Positions 47,413-56,700 are shown, numbered from the stretch's first letter. The stretch: DNA of 64,000 bases from Streptomyces misionensis (GCF_900104815.1 NZ_FNTD01000004.1:2496501-2560500), one strand, 5' to 3'. Notes: generated from the letters alone by a model not told the origin. Numbers and translations: made by a program.

Positions 47413-47634
47413 ATGTCGGACCACTCCCCCACGGCCTACGACGTCACCCTCTGCGTCGAGGAACTGCGCGCGGCCCTCGCCCTGCACGGCATCACGCTGC
47501 CGTCCCTCGGCCTCCACCTGCCGAGCTTTGCGGCCAGGTACGGCGAGACCACGGGGCTCCTCGCGCTGGGCAACTGCAACACGACCACGGCGCGGGCGCT
47601 CGCCGCCGTGCTCAGGAAGGCGGCGGGCGAGTGA
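47413..47634 (+). CDS. Small helical protein coupled to an anti-sigma-type ATPase
   Basis: 73 residues; ATG 47413 with weak AGAAGG upstream. Predicted helices YDVTLCVEELRAALALHGIT and TTGLLALGNCNTTTARALAA, ending VLRKAAGE. Not recognised, but this protein commonly precedes the small ATP-binding gene in Streptomyces WhiJ-type loci. The stop overlaps the next start (GTGA). Possibly a DNA-binding or scaffold helper. Confidence 0.8.
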   Translation: MSDHSPTAYDVTLCVEELRAALALHGITLPSLGLHLPSFAARYGETTGLLALGNCNTTTARALAAVLRKAAGE

Positions 47635-48038
47635 CGCGGCCCGTCGAACTGCACGTGCGGGCGACACCGAGGGCCGTGCCGGAGGTGCGTCACCGGCTGC
47701 GGGAGTACGACTACGACGTCCGCCTGTGCGCCACCGAACTGCTGACCAACGTCGTCGAGCACGTCGGCGAGGGAGCGCCGGTCAGGATCAGGGTGCTCGG
47801 CGCGGCCGAACCGGGCCGGGTCCGCGTCGAGGTGACGGACCCGGACCCGTGCGCCGTGCCCACCGTGCGCTCGGCGGCGGAGACCGCGGAGGGCGGGCGG
47901 GGGCTGGTCCTCGTCTCCGCGCTGGCGGACCGATGGGGGGTGGAGCAGGGGCCGGGCGGCAAGACGGTCTGGTGCGAGCTGGTGCCGGACCGGGAGCCGG
48001 CCGGCCTGGCCGGCCGGTGCGGGGCCTTCGAGAGGTGA
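47631..48038 (+). CDS. ATP-binding protein, anti-sigma regulatory (HATPase_c_2) type
   Basis: 135 residues; GTG 47631 overlaps the previous stop by four bases. GHKL ATPase pattern: RLCATELLTNVVEHVGEGAP (N box with Glu and Asn), VRVEVTDPDPCAVPTVR (in place of the D-x-G-x-G box, weakly kept), and EGGRGLVLVSALADRWGVEQ (G2 box). SpoIIAB/RsbW-like but without the kinase helix; such proteins sit beside XRE/DUF397 genes in streptomycetes. It should act in the cytoplasm on a regulator partner. Confidence 0.87.
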   Translation: MTRPVELHVRATPRAVPEVRHRLREYDYDVRLCATELLTNVVEHVGEGAPVRIRVLGAAEPGRVRVEVTDPDPCAVPTVRSAAETAEGGRGLVLVSALADRWGVEQGPGGKTVWCELVPDREPAGLAGRCGAFER

Positions 48039-48194
48039 GCCGGAGGGCGCCGGGGGTTCACACGGCTGAATGACGATTCAGAGCTGTTCGGGTGACATGG
48101 GGCGTGTCACCGTTTGTCGCCCGATGGGCTGGAAAACAACGCATCGGCCCAGCCTGTGGGTCGCTCAACCCGCTGGTGTGAAAGGTGATGCCTC

Positions 48195-48668
48195 ATGACC
48201 CTCGGACTGCGCAAGACCGTCGCCGCGGCGATCGTCGCGCTGACGGCTTCGTTCCTGCCGGCCGTCAGCGCCACGGCCGCGGAACCGGGCTCCGACGCCC
48301 GCGCGGGCAACTACTGTCTCGCCAACACCTGGAACACCCCGGAGGTGCGCACCCGGCAGTGCGACAGCTTCGACCGCGGCCAGTACTGGACCGTCGACGG
48401 AGACATGATCAAGCTCACCTACGCCCCCGACTACTGTCTGGCCAACACCTGGAACACCCCCGAGGTCCGCACCCGGCGCTGCGACAGCTTCGACCGCGGC
48501 CAGCACTGGACCGTCCGCGGCCAGCAGATCAGCCTGACCCACGCGTCCGGCTACTGCCTCGCGAACACCTGGAACACCCCCGAGGTCCGCACCCGGCAGT
48601 GCGACGGCTTCGACCGCGGCCAGCACTGGACGATCAACGACCGGCAGATCAGCCTGACCTACGCCTGA
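48195..48668 (+). CDS. Secreted three-repeat protein with QxW motifs (beta-trefoil-like)
   Basis: 157 residues; ATG 48195 after AAAGGTGA. Signal peptide TVAAAIVALTASFLPAVSAT plus AA. The mature part is three near-identical 40-residue repeats, each beginning YCLANTWNTPEVRTRQCD and containing DRGQYW or DRGQHW. Q-x-W at the same place in each repeat and two Cys per repeat fit a ricin-B-type beta-trefoil lectin in its smallest form. Sugar binding is inferred, not seen. The repeats differ at few positions, which suggests recent duplication or gene conversion. A bidirectional hairpin follows. Confidence 0.88.
   Translation: MTLGLRKTVAAAIVALTASFLPAVSATAAEPGSDARAGNYCLANTWNTPEVRTRQCDSFDRGQYWTVDGDMIKLTYAPDYCLANTWNTPEVRTRRCDSFDRGQHWTVRGQQISLTHASGYCLANTWNTPEVRTRQCDGFDRGQHWTINDRQISLTYA
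48312..48665 (+). repeat. Three tandem 120-bp coding repeats
   Basis: Units at 48312-48431, 48432-48551 and 48552-48665 encode the trefoil repeats. Units 2 and 3 are almost the same over long stretches (for example CACCTGGAACACCCCCGAGG in both), closer than unit 1. Confidence 0.88.
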
Positions 48669-48681
48669 TCCGCGGGGAGCG

Positions 48682-48719
48682 GGCCCGCCCCGGCCTCGCG
48701 GCCCAGGTCGGGGCGGGCC
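48682..48719. terminator. Bidirectional hairpin between trefoil gene and MFS gene
   Basis: 11-bp stem GGCCCGCCCCG / CGGGGCGGGCC between two convergent genes, 14 bp past the + strand stop. Confidence 0.7.
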
Positions 48720-48737
48720 GGCCGGAAAAACGGGACG

Positions 48738-49952
48738 TCAGCGGTGCACCGCCGTCGCCCCCTCCGGCACGTGCGTGGTGACCACCCGTCCCGTCGACGG
48801 AGTCGCCCGGCGGCGGTCCACCGTGTACGCCGCCGCCGCCACGCCCAGGCCGAGCACCGCGAGCGCCGCTCCGGCCAGGGCCGGGGAGGTCGTGCCCCAG
48901 CCCGCCGCCAGGGTGAGCCCGCCCACCCAGGCGCCGCCCGCGTTGGCCAGGTTGAAGGCGGCCTGGTTGGCGGAGGAGGCCAGCGAGGGGGCGGCCGAGG
49001 CCTTCTCCATCACCATCAGCTGAAGGGGGGAACCGGTCACGAACGCCGCCGTGCCCAGCAGCGTCACCGCCAGCGCCGCGCTCCACTCCGTCCGCATCAG
49101 CAGCGGGAACAGGACCAGGACCGCCGCGAGGGAGGCCAGACCGCCGAAGAGGGTGCCGCGCAGCGAGTGGTCCGCCAGCCGGCCGCCCAGCAGATTGCCC
49201 GCCGTCGCGCCCACGCCGAACAGCGCCAGCAGCAGGGTCACGCTCGTCTCGGCGTACCCCGCCGCCCCGGTCAGCATCGGCGTCACGTAGCTGTACGCCG
49301 CGAACAGCGCGCCGAAGCCCGCCACCGTCGTACCGAGGGCCAGCCACACCGGCAGGGACCGCAGCGCGGCCAGTTCGCCGCGCAGGCCCGTCGAGGGGGC
49401 GTGCGTGTGGTCGCGGGGGATCAGGAAGGCCAGGGAGGCGATCGCCACCAGGCCGATCGCGCTCACGCCCAGGAACGTCGCGCGCCACCCCAGGTGCTGG
49501 CCCATCAGCGTGGCCGCCGGGACGCCCGCGATGTTGGCGACCGTCAGGCCGAGGAACATCAGCGACACCGAGCGGGCCTTGCGCTCCGGCGGGACCATGT
49601 TCGTCGCGACGACGGCGCCCACCCCGAAGAACGCCCCGTGCGGCAGGCCGCTGACGAAGCGGGCCGCCAGCAGGGAGCCGTTGCCGGGGGCGCACGCCGA
49701 CAGCGCGTTGCCCGCGACGAACAGCGCCATCAGCGCGATCAGGACCGTGCGCCGGGACATCCGGGCCGTGGCGGCGGCCAGCAGCGGGGCGCCGACGACG
49801 ACGCCCAGCGCGTACGCCGAGACCAGATGGCCGGCGGCCGGGATGGAGACGTGCAGGTCGTCCGCGACGTCCGGGAGCAGTCCCATCATCACGAACTCGG
49901 TGGTGCCGATACCGAAAGCGCCGACGGCCAGGGCGAGCAGGGCCAGGGGCAT
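48738..49952 (-). CDS. MFS transporter (DHA1 drug-efflux type)
   Basis: 404 residues from ATG 49952; an upstream TTG at 49973 is in frame but less likely. Twelve hydrophobic segments. The first reads LALLALAVGAFGIGTTEFVM, followed by MGLLPDVADDLHVSIPAAGH, the start typical of the AraJ/CmlR group of proton-driven exporters. The motif-A loop between TM2 and TM3 is ATARMSRRTVLIA, and motif C-like GLPHGAFFGVGAVVATNMVP lies in TM5. Probably exports chloramphenicol-like or sugar-like compounds; the substrate cannot be deduced. Confidence 0.92.
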   Translation of the reverse strand: MPLALLALAVGAFGIGTTEFVMMGLLPDVADDLHVSIPAAGHLVSAYALGVVVGAPLLAAATARMSRRTVLIALMALFVAGNALSACAPGNGSLLAARFVSGLPHGAFFGVGAVVATNMVPPERKARSVSLMFLGLTVANIAGVPAATLMGQHLGWRATFLGVSAIGLVAIASLAFLIPRDHTHAPSTGLRGELAALRSLPVWLALGTTVAGFGALFAAYSYVTPMLTGAAGYAETSVTLLLALFGVGATAGNLLGGRLADHSLRGTLFGGLASLAAVLVLFPLLMRTEWSAALAVTLLGTAAFVTGSPLQLMVMEKASAAPSLASSANQAAFNLANAGGAWVGGLTLAAGWGTTSPALAGAALAVLGLGVAAAAYTVDRRRATPSTGRVVTTHVPEGATAVHR

Positions 49953-50043
49953 GGAGGGGCCTGTGCCTTTCAAAAGCGAAGGGGGGAGCAGCTGAATTGT
50001 TCAGCTGATGAACAAAGTCTCCCAGGCCCGCTATTCCAGCAGG

Positions 50044-51093
50044 TTACGAGCGCGTGTCCAGGTTCACACGGGCCGCCACCGGGAGGTGGTCGCTGCCTGT
50101 GCGCGGCAGCGTCCAGCTGCTTTCCGGGGCCATGCCCTTGACCATGATCTGGTCGATCCGCGCCATCGGGAACGACGCCGGCCAGCTGAACCCGAAGCCG
50201 CTGCCCGCCGCGCCCTGCGTGGAGCGCAGCTGGGAGGTGACGCCGTTGAGCGAGCGGTCGTTCATCGTACCGTTGAGGTCGCCGAGCAGGACGACCCGCG
50301 GCAGGGTCTCGTCGGCGACGGCCTCGCCGAGCGCGTCGGCGCTGGTGTCCCGCTGCCGCGCGGTGAACCCGGCCTTGAGCTTCACCCGGACCGAGGGCAT
50401 GTGGGCGACGTACACCGCGACCGGACCCTCGGGCGTGGCCACCGTGGCGCGCATCGCCCGCTTCCAGCCGAGCTTGATGTCCACGGCCCGCACGCCGCTC
50501 ATCGGGTACTTGCTCCACAGCCCGACCGTGCCCTCGACCGCGTGGTACTTGTACGTCGGCGCGAGCGCCCGCGCGTAGACCGGGACCTTGCCGGCGGGGA
50601 CCTCCTCCAGCGCGAGGACGTCGGCGCCCGAGGAGGCCACCTCACGGGCGGTGCCCGCCGGGTCGGGGTTGTCGGCGTTGACGTTGTGCGTGGCCACCAT
50701 CAGGTCGCCGCCGCCGTTCGACTTGTCGGTGAGCAGCCCGCCGAAGAGGTTGAGCCAGACGATCGCCGGGAGGAGTACGGCGATGAGCGTGATCGCCGAC
50801 TTCCGCCACAGGCCGAGCAGCAGCAGGACCGGCACGAACACGCCGAGCCAGGGCAGGAAGGTCTCGGTGAGGCTGCCGAGGTTGCCCACGGTGTTGGGCA
50901 CGTGCGCGTGCAGCAGCATCACCAGCGCGAGGAGCAGGGCGGCCCCGGCGAGGACGGCGCCCCGGCGCCAGATGCCCGCGTCGCCCCGCCAGGGAGCGAT
51001 CAGACGGTGCATCAGACGCCGCAGCCGGGACCCCGGGCGTTCGGGTCCCGAACCGCCGTCAGCCGTCTCCGTCATGTACGCCTGCTGCGCCAT
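50044..51093 (-). CDS. Membrane endonuclease/exonuclease/phosphatase-family protein
   Basis: 349 residues from ATG 51093. Three transmembrane helices (GAVLAGAALLLALVMLL; FLPWLGVFVPVLLLLGLW; AITLIAVLLPAIVWLNLFGG) precede an EEP domain facing outward. EEP motifs: LMVATHNVNADN (Asn), DVLALEEVPAG (metal-binding Glu), VYVAHMPS, LLGDLNGTMND (Asp-x-Asn) and TGSDHLPVAARV (S-D-H catalytic His). This architecture is common in Streptomyces ('endonuclease/exonuclease/phosphatase family protein') and may act on phospholipid head groups or extracellular DNA. Confidence 0.92.
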   Translation of the reverse strand: MAQQAYMTETADGGSGPERPGSRLRRLMHRLIAPWRGDAGIWRRGAVLAGAALLLALVMLLHAHVPNTVGNLGSLTETFLPWLGVFVPVLLLLGLWRKSAITLIAVLLPAIVWLNLFGGLLTDKSNGGGDLMVATHNVNADNPDPAGTAREVASSGADVLALEEVPAGKVPVYARALAPTYKYHAVEGTVGLWSKYPMSGVRAVDIKLGWKRAMRATVATPEGPVAVYVAHMPSVRVKLKAGFTARQRDTSADALGEAVADETLPRVVLLGDLNGTMNDRSLNGVTSQLRSTQGAAGSGFGFSWPASFPMARIDQIMVKGMAPESSWTLPRTGSDHLPVAARVNLDTRS

Positions 51094-51270
51094 ACCGTCT
51101 GCCTCACTGCCTGCCGTGCACACCGTTCGCCCCCCTGGGTTCGACCCTAGGGGATGATCGGCTCCGTTCCGCCGTCCCATGACGGCCGTACGCAAGACGA
51201 GGACGAACAGGCGGTGCGGGGAGTTCCGGTCAGGCGCCCGGTGGCGGGCGTCTGTGACAGAACGGGCACA

Positions 51271-51906
51271 TTAGTGCGATCTCGTACCGGAGCTGACGGG
51301 GCGTAGCCCTTCGAGGGTCGCGTCGACGATCCGCTCCGCCAGGTCCTCGGGGAGGTCGCCCTGGGGACGCATGGTGGTGCGCACCAGCATGGCGCCGACG
51401 AACATGTCGTTGGCCAGTTCGAGGTCGATGTCGGTGCGCAGCTCGCCGTCGCGCTGCCCGCGCCGGAGCACCTCCAGCATCAGGACGCGGCGCGGCGCGA
51501 CGACGCTCGCGTGGTAGGCCGCCCAGATCCGGGGGCTGGACTTCATCTGCACGTAGACGTTGTGCAGGATCGCGGAGGCGCGGCTGACCAGGCCGCGCCG
51601 GCGCAGGGACTCCAGCAGGACGATCAGGTCGTCGCGCATGGAGGTGCCGGGGAGCTCGGGGTCGGGCGGTTCGGCGGCGCGCAGGACGTCGACGAACAGC
51701 TCTTCCTTGCCGCTCCAGCGGCGGTAGATGGTGGCCTTGCCGACCCCTGCCGTGCGGGCGATGCGCTCGATGGAGATCTCGGCGAGCGGTACGCCGTCCT
51801 CCAGGAGCTGCATCACGCCCTCCAGGATGGCCTGTTCCACGGCCTCGCTGCGGGGCCGGCCCCGGGCGGGGCCGGCCGCGCCCGGCTGGTTGTCGGCAAG
51901 GCTCAC
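51271..51906 (-). CDS. TetR-family regulator, downstream of an MFS exporter gene
   Basis: 211 residues; GTG 51906 eight bases after GAGGACGG. TetR DNA-binding helices: GRPRSEAVEQAILEGVMQLL, then ISIERIARTAGVGKATIYRR and WSGKEELFVDVL. The C-terminal TetR_C domain has HNVYVQMKSSPRIWAAYHAS and ANDMFVGAMLVRTTM. It lies 103 bp after the MFS gene on the same strand. The MFS promoter carries a GATACG/CGTATC inverted repeat that is its likely operator, which would make repressor and pump co-regulated. Confidence 0.93.
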   Translation of the reverse strand: MSLADNQPGAAGPARGRPRSEAVEQAILEGVMQLLEDGVPLAEISIERIARTAGVGKATIYRRWSGKEELFVDVLRAAEPPDPELPGTSMRDDLIVLLESLRRRGLVSRASAILHNVYVQMKSSPRIWAAYHASVVAPRRVLMLEVLRRGQRDGELRTDIDLELANDMFVGAMLVRTTMRPQGDLPEDLAERIVDATLEGLRPVSSGTRSH

Positions 51907-52009
51907 GTCATTCCGTCCTCTCGGTGTGCTGCGGGAATTGTCCCGCAGCCGCCTCCTCCCCCCGTTGAGCCTCGGTGGACACCGGGTCGTCGGCCGTGTG
52001 GCCGGCGTC

Positions 52010-53596
52010 TCAGTCCATCGCGGCGACCAGTTCCGCTTCCTCGTCGCGCCGCTCGTCCTGCTTCGGCCTGCCCGGCAGGAACAGGGCCGTGACCAGGGCG
52101 CCGATCAGGGCGACGCCGGTGCCCCACAGGGCGGTGACGTGCATGGCGTGCAGGAAGGCGTCGTCGGCCGGGCCGACCAGGAGCTTGCCCTGGGGGCCGA
52201 GCTTCTCGGCGATGCCGAGAGTGGCCTCGATGGAGTCGCCGGCCTTGTCGCGCAGGGCGGCGGGCAGCGGGCCGAGCTTGTCCTCGATGCCGTTGCGGTA
52301 GGCGGTGGCCAGCACCGAGCCGAGGACGGCGATGCCGAGGGCGCCGCCGACCTGGCGGAAGGTGTTGCTCAGCGCGGAGGCGGAACCGGCCTTCTCGCGC
52401 GGCAGCGCCTGCATGATGACGACCGAGGTCGGCGTCATGATGTGCGCCATGCCGGTGCCCATCAGGAAGAAGATGACCTCCAGCAGCCAGATCGGGGTGT
52501 CGGCGTCGAAGGTGGCGAAGGTCGCGAGCGTGCCCGCGATCACCACCAGGCCGACGGTGGTGGTGGCCTTGTTGCCGAACCGCTGGACCACCAGGCGGGC
52601 GCGCGGCGCGAAGATCATCTGCGCGGCGGCCAGCGGCAGCATCAGCAGGCCCGACTTGAGCGGCGAGTAACCGCGCACGCTCTGGGTGTAGAAGACGGAG
52701 AAGAAGGTGACGCCCATCAGCGCGAAGAAGACCAGCGCGATGGCGGCCATGGCGGCCGAGAACACCTTGTTCTTGAAGTAGCTGACGTCCAGCGACGGGT
52801 GGTCGCTGCGCTTCTCGAAGACGACGAAGGCGGCGAGCACGACGACGCCGGCGGCGATCGTGGCGAGCACGGTCGGGTCGGTGAAGTCGGCCAGCTGGCC
52901 GCCCTTGATGATGCCGTAGACCAGCAGCACCAGGCCGACGACGGACAGGACGACGCCGATCGGGTCGAGGCGGCCCGGGTTGGGGTCGCGCGAGTCGGGG
53001 ACCAGCCAGAGCATCAGGCCGAGCGCGATGATCACGATCGGCACGTTGACGAAGAAGACCGAGCCCCACCAGAAGTGGTCGAGCAGGGCGCCGCCGGTGA
53101 TCGGGCCGATGGCGATGGCGAGGCCGACGCCGCCGGCCCAGATGCCGATGGCCTTGGGCTGCTCGTCGCGCTCGAAGACGTTCATCAGGACGGCGAGCGT
53201 GGCCGGCATGACGAAGGCGGCACCGAGGGCCATCAGGGCGCGGTAGGCGATCAGCTGGCCCGGGGAGCCGGACTCGGCCGCGAGGGCGGAGCCGATGCCG
53301 AACAGGGCGATGCCGCCGAGCAGCACCTTCTTGCGGCCGAGGCGGTCGCCGATGAGTCCGGCGGTGAACAGCAGGCCCGCGAAGACGAGGGTGTAGGAGT
53401 TGATCGCCCACTCGATCTGGCTCTGCGTGGCGCCCAGGCCGGTCGGGGCCGGGGTGGAGATGGTCTTGATGGCGACGTTCAGGATCGAGTTGTCGAGCAC
53501 CACGATGAGCAGGCTCAGCATCAGCACACCGAGGATGGCCCAGCGGCGGCGGTGCACCGCCTCGGGTATCCGGGAGGCAGGGACGGAAGTAGTCAT
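52010..53596 (-). CDS. MFS transporter, DHA2 family (EmrB/QacA, 14 TM)
   Basis: 528 residues, ATG 53596. Fourteen hydrophobic segments. Signature of the DHA2 drug:H+ antiporters: [18 protein letters not shown] in TM1 (L-D-x-T/S-I-V-N-V-A-like), [18 protein letters not shown] (motif A), and [20 protein letters not shown] (motif C). It exports hydrophobic or cationic drugs, possibly an endogenous metabolite. The C-terminus is acidic ([15 protein letters not shown]). It is followed by a TetR gene in the same direction and preceded by a palindromic operator in A/T-rich DNA. Confidence 0.95.
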   Translation of the reverse strand: MTTSVPASRIPEAVHRRRWAILGVLMLSLLIVVLDNSILNVAIKTISTPAPTGLGATQSQIEWAINSYTLVFAGLLFTAGLIGDRLGRKKVLLGGIALFGIGSALAAESGSPGQLIAYRALMALGAAFVMPATLAVLMNVFERDEQPKAIGIWAGGVGLAIAIGPITGGALLDHFWWGSVFFVNVPIVIIALGLMLWLVPDSRDPNPGRLDPIGVVLSVVGLVLLVYGIIKGGQLADFTDPTVLATIAAGVVVLAAFVVFEKRSDHPSLDVSYFKNKVFSAAMAAIALVFFALMGVTFFSVFYTQSVRGYSPLKSGLLMLPLAAAQMIFAPRARLVVQRFGNKATTTVGLVVIAGTLATFATFDADTPIWLLEVIFFLMGTGMAHIMTPTSVVIMQALPREKAGSASALSNTFRQVGGALGIAVLGSVLATAYRNGIEDKLGPLPAALRDKAGDSIEATLGIAEKLGPQGKLLVGPADDAFLHAMHVTALWGTGVALIGALVTALFLPGRPKQDERRDEEAELVAAMD

Positions 53597-53619
53597 GTGT
53601 TCGAGCCTAATTGGATTCC

Positions 53620-53640
53620 GATACGGAACCGTCTCGTATC
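53620..53640. promoter_or_regulatory. Putative TetR operator upstream of the DHA2 exporter gene
   Basis: GATACG - 9 bases - CGTATC inverted repeat, 23 bp upstream of the start codon, next to an unusually A/T-rich block (TTAATTAATTTA at 53641-53652) that probably contains the promoter. Confidence 0.7.
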
Positions 53641-53823
53641 TTAATTAATTTACCGAGAACTTACCCGTCCGGAGGGTTGACTTCGCCGTAAACGGAAGGA
53701 CGGCTTCGGGCGACGGCAAGGATCACAGGGGGTGCTCTGGCCCTGGATGGCACGAGGTGCCACCATGGACTCGATCCGGAGACGCCGTACGGGCGCTTCG
53801 AGATGACTGAAGGAGCCGTTGCC

Positions 53824-54690
53824 ATGACGCAGCTTTCGGCTGCCCAGAACAAGCCTTCCGACGGCAGCAAGGCGCTGTACGGGGGGAAGGGCACCCGCCG
53901 CATCACGGTCCGCGACATCGCCCTCGCCAAGGAGCGGGGCGAGAAGTGGCCCATGCTCACCGCCTACGACGCGATGACCGCGTCCGTCTTCGACGAGGCC
54001 GGCATCCCGGTCCTCCTGGTCGGCGACTCGGCGGGCAACTGTCACCTCGGGTACGACACCACCGTGCCCGTCACCCTCGACGAGATGACGATGCTCTCGG
54101 CGGCCGTCGTCCGGGGCACCAGCCGCTCCCTGATCGTCGCCGACCTGCCCTTCGGCTCCTACCAGGAGGGCCCGGTGCAGGCGCTGCGCTCGGCCACCCG
54201 GCTGGTCAAGGAGGCCGGGGTCGGCGCGGTCAAGCTGGAGGGCGGCGAGCGCTCGCACGAGCAGATCCGGCTGCTGGTGGAGTCCGGCATCCCGGTCATG
54301 GCGCACATCGGTCTGACCCCCCAGTCCGTCAACGCGATGGGCTACCGCGTCCAGGGGCGCGGCGAGGAGGCGGCGGCGCAGCTGCTGCGCGACGCGAAGG
54401 CCGTCCAGGACGCGGGGGCGTTCGCGGTGGTCCTGGAACTGGTGCCCGCCGAGCTGGCGGCCGAGGTGACCCGGACGCTGCACATCCCCACGGTCGGCAT
54501 CGGAGCGGGTCCCGAGACGGACGCGCAGGTCCTGGTGTGGACGGACATGCTGGGGCTCACGTCCGGCCGGGTCCCGAAGTTCGTCAAGAAGTACGCGGAC
54601 CTGCGCGAGGTCATGGGGTCCGCGGCGAAGTCCTTCGCGGAGGACGTCGTCGGCGGAGCGTTCCCCCTGGAGGAGCACTCCGTCCACTAG
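53824..54690 (+). CDS. panB: 3-methyl-2-oxobutanoate hydroxymethyltransferase
   Basis: 288 residues; ATG 53824 lies eight bases after GAAGGAG. PanB TIM barrel: [40 protein letters not shown] (metal-binding Asp), [54 protein letters not shown] and [17 protein letters not shown] (catalytic Glu), then [20 protein letters not shown]. It adds a hydroxymethyl group from methylene-tetrahydrofolate to 2-oxoisovalerate, giving ketopantoate for CoA synthesis. The N-terminal ~20 residues are a Ser/Asn-rich extension usual in Streptomyces. panC and panE are not in the window. A hairpin follows. Confidence 0.97.
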   Translation: MTQLSAAQNKPSDGSKALYGGKGTRRITVRDIALAKERGEKWPMLTAYDAMTASVFDEAGIPVLLVGDSAGNCHLGYDTTVPVTLDEMTMLSAAVVRGTSRSLIVADLPFGSYQEGPVQALRSATRLVKEAGVGAVKLEGGERSHEQIRLLVESGIPVMAHIGLTPQSVNAMGYRVQGRGEEAAAQLLRDAKAVQDAGAFAVVLELVPAELAAEVTRTLHIPTVGIGAGPETDAQVLVWTDMLGLTSGRVPKFVKKYADLREVMGSAAKSFAEDVVGGAFPLEEHSVH

Positions 54691-54708
54691 CCACCACGGC
54701 ACCACCGG

Positions 54709-54742
54709 CAGCCCCGTCGATCTTCCCCCGTCGGCGGGGCTG
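54709..54742 (+). terminator. Hairpin downstream of panB
   Basis: 8-bp stem CAGCCCCG / CGGGGCTG with an 18-base loop, 18 bp past the panB stop. Confidence 0.55.
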
Positions 54743-54843
54743 TCCTGTGTCCGCCGCCGGGCGGGGCCGGCGCCGGCGGTCTGTCGGTGGGCTGTCGGCC
54801 GGTTGTCGGTGGTTTGTCGGTGGCGGCTGACATGGTCCTTCCC

Positions 54844-55869
54844 ATGACGCGAATCGATGAGAACCCCGGCGGCGGACGGAACGCCGTGAGCGTGCGGGGG
54901 CTGGTCAAGCACTACGGCGAGACCAAGGCGCTGGACGGCGTCGACCTGGACGTGCGCGAGGGCACCGTGATGGGCGTGCTGGGCCCGAACGGCGCCGGCA
55001 AGACGACCCTCGTCCGCATCCTGTCCACCCTGATCACCCCGGACGCCGGCCGGGCGACCGTGGCCGGCTACGACGTCGTGCGCCAGCCCCGGCAACTGCG
55101 CAAGGTGATAGGTCTCACCGGGCAGTACGCCTCGGTCGACGAGAAGCTTCCCGGCTGGGAGAACCTGTACATGATCGGCCGGCTGCTGGACCTGTCCCGC
55201 AAGGACGCCCGCGCCCGCGCCGACGCACTGCTGGAGCGGTTCTCCCTCACGGAGGCCGCCAAGCGCCCGGCGAGCACGTACTCCGGCGGCATGCGCCGCC
55301 GTCTCGACCTCGCCGCCTCCATGATCGGCCGCCCGGCGGTGCTGTACCTGGACGAGCCGACCACCGGCCTCGACCCCCGCACCCGCAACGAGGTGTGGGA
55401 GGAGGTGCAGGCGATGGTCGGCGACGGCGTCACCGTGCTGCTCACCACCCAGTACATGGAGGAGGCCGAGCAGCTCGCCTCGGAGCTGACCGTGGTGGAC
55501 CGCGGCAAGGTGATCGCGACCGGCGGCATCGAGGAGCTGAAGGCCCGCGTCGGCGGCCGTACGCTGCGCGTGCGCCCGGTGGACCCGCTGGAGCTGGGCC
55601 CGCTCGCCACCATGCTGGACGAGCTGGGCATCACCGGCCTCGCCACCACCACCGTGGACAACGAGACCGGCACCCTGCTCGTCCCGATCCTCAGCGACGA
55701 GCAGCTGACGGCCGTGGTCGGCGCGGTCACCGCGCGCGGCATCACCCTCTCCTCCATCACCACCGAACTGCCCAGCCTGGACGAGGTGTTCCTGTCCCTC
55801 ACCGGCCACCGCGCCGGTGCCCCGCAGGACACCACGCCCGCCGACGCCCGCCAGGAGGCCGCCGTATGA
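54844..55869 (+). CDS. ABC transporter ATP-binding protein (DrrA-like)
   Basis: 341 residues; ATG 54844 chosen, ATG 54832 possible (neither has a strong RBS). Daunorubicin-resistance A type: VMGVLGPNGAGKTTLVRILS (Walker A), FSLTEAAKRPASTYSGG and SGGMRRRLDLAASMIGR (signature), AVLYLDEPTTGLDPRTRNEV (Walker B, D-loop), TVLLTTQYMEEAEQLAS (H-loop region is Gln-Tyr here, usual for DrrA), followed by the ~100-residue C-terminal regulatory domain ending SLDEVFLSLTGHRAG. It powers the permease encoded next, whose start overlaps its stop (ATGA). Confidence 0.95.
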   Translation: MTRIDENPGGGRNAVSVRGLVKHYGETKALDGVDLDVREGTVMGVLGPNGAGKTTLVRILSTLITPDAGRATVAGYDVVRQPRQLRKVIGLTGQYASVDEKLPGWENLYMIGRLLDLSRKDARARADALLERFSLTEAAKRPASTYSGGMRRRLDLAASMIGRPAVLYLDEPTTGLDPRTRNEVWEEVQAMVGDGVTVLLTTQYMEEAEQLASELTVVDRGKVIATGGIEELKARVGGRTLRVRPVDPLELGPLATMLDELGITGLATTTVDNETGTLLVPILSDEQLTAVVGAVTARGITLSSITTELPSLDEVFLSLTGHRAGAPQDTTPADARQEAAV

Positions 55870-56687
55870 GCGCCGTCACCACCAACGCCACACCGGCCGC
55901 CGCCGACGTCCGCATCCCGCTGCGCGGGCACCTGCGGCACACGGGTGCGCTCATCCGCCGCAACCTGCTGTGGATCCGGCAGGACCCGGAGTCGATGTTC
56001 GACGCCCTGCTGATGCCGATCGTCTTCACCCTGCTGTTCGTGTACGTCTTCGGCGGCTCCATCGGGCAGGCGCTCGGCGGCGGCCAGGAGCGGTACGTCC
56101 AGTACGTCATCCCGGGCATGCTGGCGATGATGAGCATGACCCTGTCCCAGGGCGTCGGCACCGGCTTCAGCCAGGACTTCAACAGCGGCGTGATGGACCG
56201 GTTCCGGTCGCTGCCGATCGGGCGCGGCTCGGTGCTCTTCGCGAAGATCGCCGTGGAGCTGGGGCGGATGCTGTTCGCGACCGCCGTGCTGATGGTCGTC
56301 GCCGTGCTGGTCGGCTTCCACATCACCAGCTGGCCCGGACTGTTCGCGACCGTGGGCCTGTCGGCGCTGTTCGCCTCCTCGATCATGTGGGTGTTCCTCA
56401 CCCTCGGCGTGATCCTGAAGAGCGCGCAGTCGGTGCAGGGCGTGGGCTTCCTGGTGCTGTTCCCGCTCCAGTTCGGCTCCTCGATCTTCGCGCCGACCGC
56501 GTCGATGCCGGGCTGGCTCCAGGCCTTCACCGACTACAACCCGCTGTCCACGCTCGCCGACGCGGCCCGCGGCCTGATGGTGGGCGGCCCGGTGGCGCAC
56601 GACCTGTGGGTGACCGTGGGCTGGTCGGTGGCGATCACCGCGGTGATGGCGCCGGTCGCGATCCACAAGTTCCGTACGAAGAGCTGA
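55866..56687 (+). CDS. ABC transporter permease (DrrB-like, ABC-2)
   Basis: 273 residues; ATG 55866 overlaps the ATPase stop. ABC-2 type export permease with six hydrophobic segments: SMFDALLMPIVFTLLFVYVF, YVIPGMLAMMSMTLSQGVGT, MLFATAVLMVVAVLVGFHIT, LFASSIMWVFLTLGVILKSA, GVGFLVLFPLQFGSSIFAPT and LWVTVGWSVAITAVMAPVAI. MDRFRSLPIGRGSVLFAKIA is the conserved cytoplasmic coupling loop. With the preceding ATPase it forms a drug or lipid exporter of the DrrAB kind. No biosynthetic genes nearby indicate a substrate. Confidence 0.95.
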   Translation: MSAVTTNATPAAADVRIPLRGHLRHTGALIRRNLLWIRQDPESMFDALLMPIVFTLLFVYVFGGSIGQALGGGQERYVQYVIPGMLAMMSMTLSQGVGTGFSQDFNSGVMDRFRSLPIGRGSVLFAKIAVELGRMLFATAVLMVVAVLVGFHITSWPGLFATVGLSALFASSIMWVFLTLGVILKSAQSVQGVGFLVLFPLQFGSSIFAPTASMPGWLQAFTDYNPLSTLADAARGLMVGGPVAHDLWVTVGWSVAITAVMAPVAIHKFRTKS

Positions 56688-56700
56688 CGTCCGCCGCGGC

